From assembly GCF_932274485.2 (NCBI RefSeq), contig NC_065882.2:62161431-62225430 (forward strand): a stretch of 64,000 nt of DNA. The letters are read 5' to 3'. Both the position numbers and the translations under genes were made by a program. This DNA is from Patella vulgata. Lineage: Eukaryota > Mollusca > Gastropoda > Patellidae. Below are positions 1 to 11,800 of this stretch, one piece after another. Positions within the stretch are counted from its first letter, which is position 1, and every line of letters starts with the position of its first letter. The notes beneath the pieces are model-generated. The model saw nothing but the letters and a program-made list of their open reading frames with translations. It was not told the origin of the DNA and made no database searches.

Positions 1-139
1 AGTGTATGTTAATAACAGGTCAATTGCCTACACATGAACATAAACAGTTCATATGGGCGGCTTTTCTGACAGCCCCATTTCACTCGCAAAGAGATATACT
101 GTCAAAAGTGAAAATGGACGTTTTTGATTTTTGTCTTAA

Positions 140-1165
140 TACTGAGTAATTGCTCCACCATTCTTCAGACATTCAGCAATTTATAGTGGCATGCTCCTAT
201 TCAATCCCCCAATCGCGATTTGGGCCAGTCTGACCCACTCCTCTTGCAGTGCCACGGCCAATTCTTGGAGTGTTGTCGGTTGACGTTGACGTCAACCAAC
301 ATGTCTACCGATCATGTCCCAGACATACTCTATAGGGGAAGGGTCAGGACTCATGGCTGGCCAGGGACATATGGACAATATGGTGACGCTAGAGGTATTC
401 ATTCACGACACGAACGTGGAGGGCACAGGCATTATCATCTTGAAAGATGGAACGTCAACCTGCACGTTGAGCAAGGGGCAGAACTATCGGTGCCAGGATG
501 TGATCACGGTAGTACACACCAGTGATCCTTCCTTGAACAATATGCAAGTCCGTTCTGCCAGTCACAGTGATTCTTCCCCACACCATAACAGACTCACACC
601 CAAATCTGTCATCCTGTCTGATGTTAACGGTTGCATGACGCTCATTTACACGCCTCCAAACGCGAGCACGCCTATCGGTGAAATCCAGAGTAAATCTGGA
701 CTCATCTTAGAACATTACATTCATCCATCAACGATTACCCCAATTTCTACGCTGCCTACACCATTGACGCCTGTTTTCCATGTGCTGGCGAGTTAATGGA
801 GGCACAACACGCGGTCGTTGCGCATGTAAATGGGCTGCATGTAGCCGATTTGTAATCGTTTGGGGTGTAACTCGAATTCCTGTAACTTGGTACAAGTTTA
901 CAGAAAGCTGATTGGCTGTTTGTCCTCGATTTCGCAGGACCTGTGTACGAATGTATCGATCCTGGGCTTGTGTAGTGTCTCTAGAACGGCCATGAACTAG
1001 GTCTATCACCAACATTGTGTGTTTGTTGATACCGATACCACAGTCTGCTGATCACAGACTGTGATACATTAAGCATGTTGGCTACTGCTCACGGTGTAGA
1101 ACACATTTGAAGCATGGCAATAGCACGTAGACATTCATCATGTTGAAAACGTCGCGATGCAAATT
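140..1165 (-). pseudogene. Decayed Tc1-like (Tc1/mariner superfamily) transposase
   Basis: Read on the minus strand, pieces of a Tc1-type DDE transposase appear in order. A helix-turn-helix part (AVANMLNVSQSVISRLWYRY) lies near 1020-1110, a second DNA-binding part with QTITNRLHAAHL and RRQWCRQRRNWGN lies at 728-1015, then the catalytic part SDESRF (about 690), VMVWGRIT, FQDDNA (about 440) and WPAMSPDPSPIEYVWDMIG (about 300-360), and a degenerate C-terminus to about 140. At least three in-frame stops and two frame changes separate the pieces, so it is inactive. Plus-strand reading frames at 220-796 are its antisense shadows. I did not identify terminal inverted repeats with confidence. Confidence 0.88.
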
Positions 1166-1591
1166 AAACGTAATACACTAAAGCAAAGATACACTAAACA
1201 GTAAATCTTATGCAAGAACCGATAGTAAAGCAAGCATGGATAGGATAAATCAGCACTTCCTTGAAGTGCCAAATTTGACCATGAACCCCTCCCACATGTA
1301 TGGCGCTATTGCGTGTCGCACATGCAGCTCAGTGGTTCTGATGGGGCGATAAGTTATTCATCTGTGAACATACTCTCAAAGCATGTCAAGGGGCCCATGA
1401 CTATTTATCATGACTATTAAGAACATCAAAGTATAAAAAAGACTTCATAAAGAATGGGCTGGCTTGTACCAAAAAGATGGCAGAATTGTTATTACTTTAT
1501 TTGCCTAAGACATATAAAGAGCATGAACAGCAGTATTTAATCATTAAGAAACCATTATAGACTTTAAATGGTCATAACTTGAGTTAATTTT

Positions 1592-2706
1592 TGTCCCCCA
1601 CCTTTCGAAGAAAGCAGGGGACTATTAAAATGGGTTCGTCCGTCTGTCTGTCCGTCTGTCTGTCCGTCACACTTTTTGGGACACAATAACTCTCTTCCTA
1701 ATTGAGCTAGAATGTTCAAACTTGGTGTATGTGTTCATTAGGTCAATGCCTTGATGGAGTTCGAAGATGAGCATTTTCCGCTTAGGGTAAGCAGAGATAA
1801 GCAATTTGATTGGTTGATGCTTTGGGACACGATAACTCTCTTCCTAATTGGGCTAGAATGTTCAAACTTGGTGTATGTGTTGATTAGGTCAATGCCTTGA
1901 TGGAGTTCGAAGATGAGCATTTTCCGCTTAGGGTAAGCAGAGATAAGCAATTTGATTGGTTGATGCTTTGGGACACGATAACTTTTAATTGAGCTAGAAT
2001 GTTCAAACTTGGTGTATGTGTTTATTAGGTCAATGCCTTGATGGAGTTCGAAGATGAGCATTTTCCGCTTAGGGTAAGCAGAGATAAGCAATTTGATTGG
2101 TTGATACTTTGGGGCACAATAACTCTCTTCCTAATTGAGCTAGAATGTTCAAACTTGGTGTATGTGTTGATTAGGTCAATGCCTTGATGGAGTTCGAAGA
2201 TGAGCATTTTCCGCTTAGGGTAAGCAGAGATAAGCAATTTGATTGGTTGATGCTTTGGGACACGATAACTTTAGTTCTAATTAAGTGAGATTGATGAAAC
2301 TTGGTGTATAGATTTATTATATGAATACCTTAACTAAGTTCGATAATGAACATTTTTTGTTGAGGGTAAGCAGAGTGATAAGCAATTTGATTGGTAGAAA
2401 CTTTGGAACACAATAACTCTCCTTCTAATTGAGGTAGAATGTTCAAACTTGGCATAGGTGTCTATTAGGTGAATGTTTAAACTTGATGTATATGTAGATG
2501 TTCATTAGGTGAATGTCTTGACTGAGTTCAATAATTAACATTTCGAGCTGAAGCTAAGCAGAGCTAATCGATTTCATTTGTCGATGGTTTGGGACAAGAT
2601 AATCTTGATTCTATCTGATAGAGAGTGATGAAACTTAGTGAAAAAAATAAATGTGCGATTAATTAATATGTGTCATCTATTTATTTTGCAATTTCGGCGG
2701 GGGACA
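1592..2706 (+). repeat. 146-bp tandem array with inverted TGTCCCCC ends (Helitron/pearl-like candidate)
   Basis: A left block (TGTCCCCCACC at 1592, then AAGCAGGGGACTATTAAAAT and a GTCCGTCTGTC microsatellite at 1639-1667) is followed by about six units of 141-148 bp starting at 1675, 1821, 1967, 2108, 2254 and 2402, plus a diverged seventh near 2588. The right block ends GGGGGACA at 2699-2706, the inverse of the left end. The layout (left flank, microsatellite seed, tandem core, right flank) resembles the pearl / non-autonomous Helitron elements described in bivalves; that family call is inference. Minus-strand frames at 1738-2237 are translations of the array, not genes. Confidence 0.75.
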
Positions 2707-2856
2707 TCAGCCTCACTGTTGGCTTGTTGATAATACATGTAGTACTTTTGAATGTGTTTAATCTTTGTTCTAGCATGCCCGGCCTTTAATTTTAGGTACA
2801 TGTATATATGTAGGTGAAAGCATTCTCATCTCATTGTTTTTTCGTTTTCTTTTTAG

Positions 2857-5800
2857 TAATTTTGACCTACATAAGATATTGGCCTACTTAAATTACCTTC
2901 CTTTCCCTGAAGAAGGCCAAGAAGAGAAATATACGACAGAATTTCTACTTGAACTATTGGCAAGTACATTAAGTTTTAAAGTCTGAGAAAGTGAATCAGA
3001 TCATCTATTTTATCAATTAAAGATATAATTACTTTGATGTAAATCTGTATAATAATATTTCACTGCTAATAAATTAATTGTTGTTGTCATCAATTCAGTA
3101 ACTGATGGAAAACATAATTATTAATGTCCCCCATTATTAAATTGGGTATTCCCATCTTTCTGTTCTCTCAAGAAAATGCAATAACTTTGTTGAATGGATT
3201 TTTATAAACTTGGAATAAACCCTCTTTATCATAGTAACTTTCCTTAGTTCAAACATCAATGCCATCCATGTATTATTTGATTCATTCCGACCCTTAGAAA
3301 AACCACATATTCAGATGAAAATAATCTTGTAAGTACCTACATATATCGCTACTATCAGTACACAAAAATATAACATTTTATGTACAATGATTTTAAAATT
3401 ATTTTCTTTGTTATTAGGTATCTAAACATGAAAAGCGACCATCTCAACTAGAAGCTATTAATGAAATGCCTCTCTATCCAACAGAAGAGATAATATGGGA
3501 TGAAAATATTGTTCCATCAGAATATTATTCAGGAGGAAGTAAGAAAAAAATATATTTTTCTTATTCATGCTCATCTCCTGTAAAGACATGGTCCACCAAA
3601 TTTTTAAACATTTTTAAACGTTAGCTACACAGTATATTGAACAGCGTGTCCCAAAAATTTGGACTGAACCCTGTGGCTCCCAAAATCATCAATTTGTTGA
3701 CTGAACCACAGTGGATCAGTGATTAAATCGCTGGGCAAGGAACAGCATCTAATCATTTGGATGGGATAAAAAGAAATGAGGTCTTATATACACCTTGGCG
3801 TGCATGTAAAAGAACCTGTATAGCACACTGCATGGCGTATATATTAACTGAGTTGGTGCAGAAAAGTAGGATGTTAAACCCGATTTCATTCATTAATTCC
3901 TAATATATTATTTTATATTTCAGGTTGTCTAGCATTACCAAAGCTAAATCTACAGTTTTTAACTCTACATGATTATTTGTTGAAAAATTTCAACCTTTTT
4001 AGATTAGAATCTACATGTAAGTTGGTTATTACTAATATTAGCAGGATTTTCTATGTGGAATCATTTGAAAAACTTGTTAGAACAATAGAACTGACTTGAT
4101 ATATTGGATAATTTTGTTTTTGAAATACACACAAATCGATATATGTTTCTAGAAGCTCTCTTTGATATGTATGTAAACAAGAAACTGTAAATCAGAATTA
4201 TATTTTCGATATTACTTGTCAATATTTTTTCTCTCCATATTTTAGATGAAATACGACAGGATATTGAAGATGCTGTCAGTCATATGAAACCATGGTATGT
4301 AAACAATTAAACTTTGTTGAAATTTTTTTATACATTTTATATGGTTTGTATTGTTTGTATCGAATCTGTAATAAAATATTTATTATCATTATTTGGTTTG
4401 TATATTTTGTATCAAATTTGTAATAAAATATTTATTATCATTATTTCTAGGCTAGCAGAAGATAGCAGTTGTCTATTTGGAGGCTGGGCTCGTATGGCGC
4501 AAAGTATTGTTGGTTTTAATGTAGTAGAGGTAATCTTTGTTAGTCTTTTTTTTTTTACAAACATTTATATAGTCAGTTAGAAGTCAGACTTAAGGATATC
4601 TGATTGATAAGAGTGGTCAGGCATGGATGAACTGAACTAAAACTTATTACTCCAGTCTATTTTTACCTTGTCAGTGGTTGACCCCATTTCATTTTATTTC
4701 TAATGAATTCAATGAAGAAGAGAATTGACTATTTATTGAATATCTTATAATTAATAGGTAGCAAAACCAAGAATTGGTGAGAATCATCCTGCTCAAGTAC
4801 GAGCTGATGTTACAATGAATCTTAGTGTAAGACCAGAAATAAAGGCTGAATGGGAAGGTCAGTTAATAACAATTCAATTTTTTTTACTATTGATCAAAAT
4901 ATTATCAGTGCAATACATGCATGTAAAATGTACAGTTTATGTAGTTTTTCCCAATTGAGATACATATTCTGGGGATTAAAGCAAAGGGTCAAAATTGATA
5001 GAGATACTCACTTTTTATTTTAAGCTAAATCTAAACTACAAAATACTGTTATGTGTCTAACTCAATTTGCTGGAACAATGACAAGAGAATACTTATTGAA
5101 ACATTGCACCATTTAAAGTTGCTAGTGATATTATCAATAAATTTGCGTTAGTATTTTTGCAGGAAACGGTTTGGTCTTCATAGATTTATGTTATTGATAT
5201 ATGAATATTCCTATACTCTTATGTTTTTGTTTCAGCAATGAGAAAACATGATGTAGCGTTTTTGATAACAGTCCGTCCTACTCAGCCAATAGGAACAAAG
5301 TATGATTATAAAGCAGACTTTATACCCCAAGTTGGACTAACATATGTTAGGGGATGTGAGATAGAAGGCATGCTTGATGAAACAGGAAAAGTTATTGAAG
5401 AAGGTAGATACTCAGATTTTCAGATTGCCATTCAAAATCACAGTATATTTTTGGAAGCTGCATTTAGATATTCTTAATGATTACGTAAATGTTTTTTGAT
5501 GAAAGCTAATGGAGGTTTGGTGAGTATGGCACTGGTCCCAGTTTAACCCTGGTCTGAATTTTCTAGCTTGGCTTCCCCAGGACTCGCCGTTCAGATGGGA
5601 CCCAAACACATGAAGGTCACATTTTTACCATTGACCTGGGGCCTGTTTCACAAAATTTTAACTAAGATAAAATCCAAATTTTAGTAATTTGATTGGATAA
5701 TATTATGTTGATTTTAGTGTCTAGCCAATCAAAATTGAAGTATCTACTAAAATTTGGATTTTATCTTTGGTTAAGATTTCGAGAAACAGTGCCCAGAAGT

Positions 5801-8800
5801 TAAAGATACCCTGACAGTTGAAATGGAAATAAGGGTAGGCTGCTGCATGGTTGTCCATAAACAATGTCTTCTCATACCACAATGCATGGGGTATTGCCAT
5901 TATCAAGAACCGGCAGGGTGTAGAAAAACGAAATGTCCAACCCCATTTCATTTCATTTCTTACAGTTGATGACGCACTGTTAAAAACTGAACAGTTAGAA
6001 TCAACTTTTCATGTTGTCAGCTATTCTATAAATAATTTGTTCAAATATGTATGGAAATCCGATCTCAAAAGAAGACACAATAAAAACAATATTTTTTAGT
6101 GGTTTGTGTTTTTGAATTTTACAGTATAAACCAATTGAATTTCTAGTCATTATTCCACAAATGCGTTCATATAATGAATGTTCTTCTACTATTTTATTCC
6201 TTATTATTAAGATTAGTTATCAAATTTTCTTCATTTTGTATTTGTATCTGTTCTAATTATTCTAAGATTACACATTAATTTATAATTAAAGGTCCAGACC
6301 CTAAACCAGAATTACAAGGTAATACCAGAACATTCAGAGTTTGGTTAGATCCAAACCAGTATCAACTAGATATGACCAGAACGGTCAATGGAGAAGAGGT
6401 ATTGTTTTATAATTTTTATGACTTTCTCAAACAAACTGACCTCAGTTCTCACATTTTACCTGTCTGACATAATTTCTGTTTCATTCTGTTAGTAAGAGTA
6501 TAGATGTGCAATTAAATTGGGTTTTTGCGTCCATCCAGTATTCATTTTGGCAAACAATAACTTTGAAAAACAAGTCCGATGGTTATCTTTTTTTCGAATG
6601 TTTGACTTCATTCAATTTCTAAATGTTTGACTGGGGACTTCAGATTTGACCCATGTCAATATGTAAACATGACCATCAAGAGAGTTAAACCCTGAGTTAC
6701 ATTATTTGAAGCCACAGTGGCTCAGTGAGTATAACACCCATCCTGGTTTTTATACAGGTGTTCCGTGGGATAATCAAGCCTGGTTTTCTCTTGTCAGTGA
6801 TATAGGCTGAGGAGCCTAGACAGAAAAAAAGTGTCTAGACATTAATGGCTACCATTATACAGAGGGAACCACAGTAACTCTATCACTAAGTTACAAAAAC
6901 CTGGATTCGATTACCGTTTTGACATGTATTCCTTGGTGCACACATAAAAGTTCACTTGACAGTTGAAATTGGCATACACATAAAACATCGCATGACAGTT
7001 GGAATTTGATTTAAGAGAAGGCAGAAACACCACTGTTCAGGCAAATTTCTCTCATTGCACATCTTCATTAGCCCGGTTGGAGCAGAAATGTTGGACATTA
7101 ATCCCAATTTCATTCAATTTTTGACACAGTAATTTTATTAACAGCTGTACTATTATAATTACTGATATATCTCTATTTTACAGGATGTATATGAAACATT
7201 TAATATTATAATGAGACGTAAACCAAAAGAGAATAATTTTAAAGCTGTATTAGAGACAATGAGAGATTTAATGAATACTGATTGTGTTGTACCTGATTGG
7301 TTACATGATTTAATACTGGGATACGGGGAGCCGGATTCAGCACATTATGCCAAGTAAGTGTGATCTATTACACACAGTCAAACTCTGGTCAATCACTGCC
7401 CACATTATGCTCATTGTTTTATGATGTGAATTATTATCTGTTCCAACTATTATCCCTTAAACAAGGTTAAGATGATTTTGAGAACTAATGTTTACTCTAA
7501 CATCATTACAAAAGCACATAGACATATTTACTCTTGATTGTGAAAGAGCTGTTTGGCTAAAATATAAATTGACTCTTAAACTTGAAAATTATGCTTGTGC
7601 CATCATCTATTTGAATCTATTTGAATGTATCTACATCTACTTAACTTTTCTTTGTACGCTTGCGTTAAATTATGACAGCAGACAAAAGGTACAGAGGGTG
7701 GATATCAATTATTATTTTCACATTAACTTTCACCCCTTTGCAATAGTAATAATAATAATTCCATTTATATAACAAACTCTACTTTCTGTCGTAAATGCTC
7801 AAAGTGCTTATGCTCAACCATGCATTATTACTTGTAGATTTCATCCACGATCATGCATGTATATATATAAAAGATTAAAATACTAAAAGTTTATATATAC
7901 ATATTTGTTAGTCCAGACATGTACACATACAGATCTTAACTGTGTGATATTGGCTTTTTTGTTTCAGAATGTCAGATAAAATTTCGAAGTTAGATTGGAA
8001 CGATACATTTTTAACATTAGATCATCTTAAATCTAGTTTTCCTGAACATGATATCAAGATAACATCAACAGAAACTGTTCAAAATATTCCACCATTCAGG
8101 TATAGTGTTTGATAATTTATAACTGCAAAACAAAACCGACAAGAAATAAACAGTTAATATCAATTTTAGTGAATGGATCCAGGTATCAGTCGTAAGCGTC
8201 CACTGTGCTGTAGAGTCCAAGACTTCACTCAAATTTTAAAAAAAAAACAGGGATTTTACAAGAAAGACGTAATGTGACCGGTCTTGACAATGGTCGTCTC
8301 CTGAATGGCGATAGTTTACCAGTAGTTGACAATAACACTAAAGGCATTGGAGAATGCTAAAGAGTGTACTTACAGAACTTTGTGTACAACCTTGCTAATA
8401 CTGCTATTAGTAATAGTTTCATCTAAGAATGGACTAGGGTGTTTTAGTTTAAATATTCTTCCAGCATAATATGATAAAAACATAGTCCGAATTGATGTCA
8501 TAAATAATAGCACATGTATGCCTCATTTATTACAAAATCTAGACTGTGAAACCTATTTAAGATATCTATTGGGTTAAATGATTAAATCCATGGAAATTTC
8601 CCAAAAAAAGTTATAGGTTACGAAATAGCTTGAATTTGACCATGAAATCAATGGATAAAATAAAGTCTTCTGACTATTGTTTGTAAATTTTTAAAATGGA
8701 GTTATCTCCATTGAATGATGTGCGGTAATTTTTAGTTTCTGTTAAAATGTCAATAAATAGAGAACCCAGCAGTATTTTTGAGAGGGTGGCATTGTCTGAA

Positions 8801-11800
8801 AAAGTCCAGATTTATTTGAACATTTTTTTTTCTTCAGATTAAATTTTAAGGAAGGTGAGACAAGTCAGAAAAGAAAAAAAGATGAGACAGTGAAAAGTAA
8901 AACAGAAATAGAAGTTGAACCACATACTATTCCAAACAGAGGTCCTTATGAATACAGTCAACCTAAAAAGTAAGATAATATGTTTTCGATATATATCATA
9001 TCCAGCCATTGCAATTAAGTTGTACATTTACAAATAAATGCCTTTTTGGGGAATATACAAACTAAATATGCTGTGATGGTTAGATTGTGCATAATAATTA
9101 AGAGTCATTGACCCATTTTTACCTGTAATAATTATAACCATGAATAAAGAGTTTTTACTCATATTGGGTTATCAATAATAAAAATAATCATTTGAATAGA
9201 TAGTAATTTTGTGAGAATAGTAATTTTAGGATTTTTACTCATATTAGGTTATCAATAATAAAAATAACCATGAATAGGTAGTAATTTTGCGTAAATAGTA
9301 TTATATGATTTTTTATTTATATTTCTACAATTTAGTGCTTTAATTTTGTTTAATTAGAAACAGTATTCAGTTTACACCGACTCAGATAGAGGCAATACGA
9401 TCTGGGATGCAACCTGGATTAACCATGGTTGTAGGTCCACCTGGTACAGGTAAAACAGATGTAGCTGTTCAGATCATCTCAAATATATATCATAACTTTC
9501 CAGATCAACGTACATTAATAGTTACACATTCTAATCAGGTACGTGTATATGTCATTATTGTGGAACTAACAAAACTAATCATAGACATACTCAATATGCT
9601 CAACTTAGTTAATGTTGTCAAATTTTGGACTAATGATTCCTGGTGCAGACTAAATGCCTCATAATATTATCTAATTAGTCAGCTAGAATTGTTCTAAAAT
9701 ATCTACCTCAGTTTGGTGATGATACATGTGAAGTGAATTTGGTTAATTAATTCAGAGGTTTATCATTGGGATATAAGTTCTTAAGACATTTGCATTAAAG
9801 CGATGGAATCTATACACAGCCCTACTTTGTGAAAGAATAATTCTATTGGTCCTATAATTCACTATTGTCAGTTGAGAAATTAGCAAATATATCATTTTCA
9901 ATGATAACCTTTGCTAATTTCATGGAGCGTATAGAAAACTAGGGAGGTAATTTTTCTGTGATTTCCATGTGTTATTTCTATGTGTTATATTATTTTAAGT
10001 GCCAGAATGATTACTATGATTGTATTATAGTGATTTGATAACCTTTTAAGTAATAGATTTAGAAATAAGTATGTTTTGACTTTCTTAGAAAATATTCAAC
10101 TATCGCTTTAAATAATCGAGGTAATCTCATTATTGAATGGTTCCTCCCATCTTTTCACAATGACTTTCTACTGTTAACTGATCATTCATCTTACATTTTC
10201 TTATAAATTTAAAAGGCATTGAATCAGCTGTTTGAGAAGATTATGGCATTAGATATTGATGAGAGACATTTACTACGTTTAGGTCATGGTGAAGAAGCTC
10301 TAGAAACAGAAAAAGATTTCAGCAGGTGAATTATTAATAATGAAATAAAATAGGGTTTAGGCAAAACCAATTTAATTTTTAGTTCTTTGGTATCTTGATA
10401 AAAAGAAAGCCACACAACTCTCCTGAAAAAAAAAATTATTTAGAATTCCAAAATTAAAAACTTTTGAGAAGAGTACCAAGTATTTTTGATTTTCAAATCG
10501 TTGATTTTTTCTCCCATGAAATAGGACACAAATTCCCAATTGATGTGTCCTTAAATGTCCTACTTTTCGACAAAAACTACTCTTATCACTTCTATTTTAA
10601 AAACTATTAAAATTAGTTCTTTTAAAAAGAAAAAATCATTGATATCAATTCTTTTTAAAAAGAACTATTCACATCAAATATATTTTAAAAACTATTGAAA
10701 TCAGTTCTTTTAAAAAAAATCTGTTGACATCAATTCTGTTTTAAAAACTATTGAAATTAGTTCTTTTAAAAAAAATCTATTGACATCAATTCTTTTTAAA
10801 AAGTATAAGTTTTACAAAGTATGGAAATGTTTAAGTTGAAGATATATTTTTCCTTGACTACTCAGACACAAAATACATTGAATAATGTATTCAAACTACC
10901 AGGTATCTGAAACGTTATATCTTCCAAGGTTTTGTTATCGATGCCAGGAAAGTTCCTCACGATTTTCAAACCTGGTTTCACCCTTGTCAGTAGTGCAGGA
11001 TGGAGGGCGTTGCAAGGAAAGCGTTTAGCCATTTAGCATGTTATTAAAGATACCTTGAAAGATAGTAATCAGAATTAGAGTAAACCGTTGTGCTGTTGTC
11101 CAGATGAAATTTTCCTCACACAATGCTGCATGGTGTATGCCTGTTTTTATTGGCCTGGTCAGTTGATGCAGAAAGAAATATGTTTATTTCCATTGTGTAA
11201 GACAAGAATTGTGGCAGAGGACTAGTACTACTGTATAACATATGACTATTGCTCAGATGTCAATGGCTATGATAAACAATCTCTATTTAATATATACTTT
11301 TTTTTATTGTGTGTTTATATGGAATTAGAGTTAATAATTTTGTTTTTCTTGCATTAGAAATTGTGCTTTAAGAAGATAATACATTTTTAAGGTTGACTAT
11401 ATAATCTCATTATGCTCAAAGGATTGGACATTTCATTGCATGGATATACATGGATAAGCTTACTTTAAGTTATCATAGATTATCATGTCATGAAAGAGTT
11501 TACTTTGTTTATTTTAGATATGGACGTGTTAATTATGTACTGGCTCAGAGAATAGAACTGTTACAGGAAGTAGGTAGATTACAGACAAGTCTCAGTGCCA
11601 GCGGTGATATGTCATACACAGCTGAAACTGCTGGTTATTTTTATATGTATCAGGTTTTGTCAAGATGGGAAGAATTTTTAAGTAAATTACAGAACATCAA
11701 GGATAAGGTATAAACAATAAATAACCTAATAATTTATTTATATCCTGATGTCTGTTTATTATTTAAACTAAAAATGCTAATAACACCTTTTATGCATCAC

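Larger units (their letters stand above)
1..2856 (+). other. AQR intron (partial), repeat-filled
   Basis: No AQR exon or other coding exon is visible before 2857. The exon at 2857 begins with one base completing a codon from an upstream exon outside the window. The stretch holds the decayed Tc1-like element (about 140-1165) and the 146-bp tandem array (about 1590-2710). Confidence 0.75.

Noticed and set aside
220-796. Two plus-strand open frames of 101 and 160 codons
   Set aside because: They are antisense to the Tc1-like transposase remnant; the minus strand gives the recognisable DDE motifs.
1738-2237. Minus-strand frames with repeated MLISAYPKRKMLIFELHQ
   Set aside because: Direct translation of the 146-bp tandem array; no independent sign of coding.
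1675-2600. CRISPR-like array
   Set aside because: Units are contiguous 146-bp tandem copies without unique spacers, in an animal gene intron.
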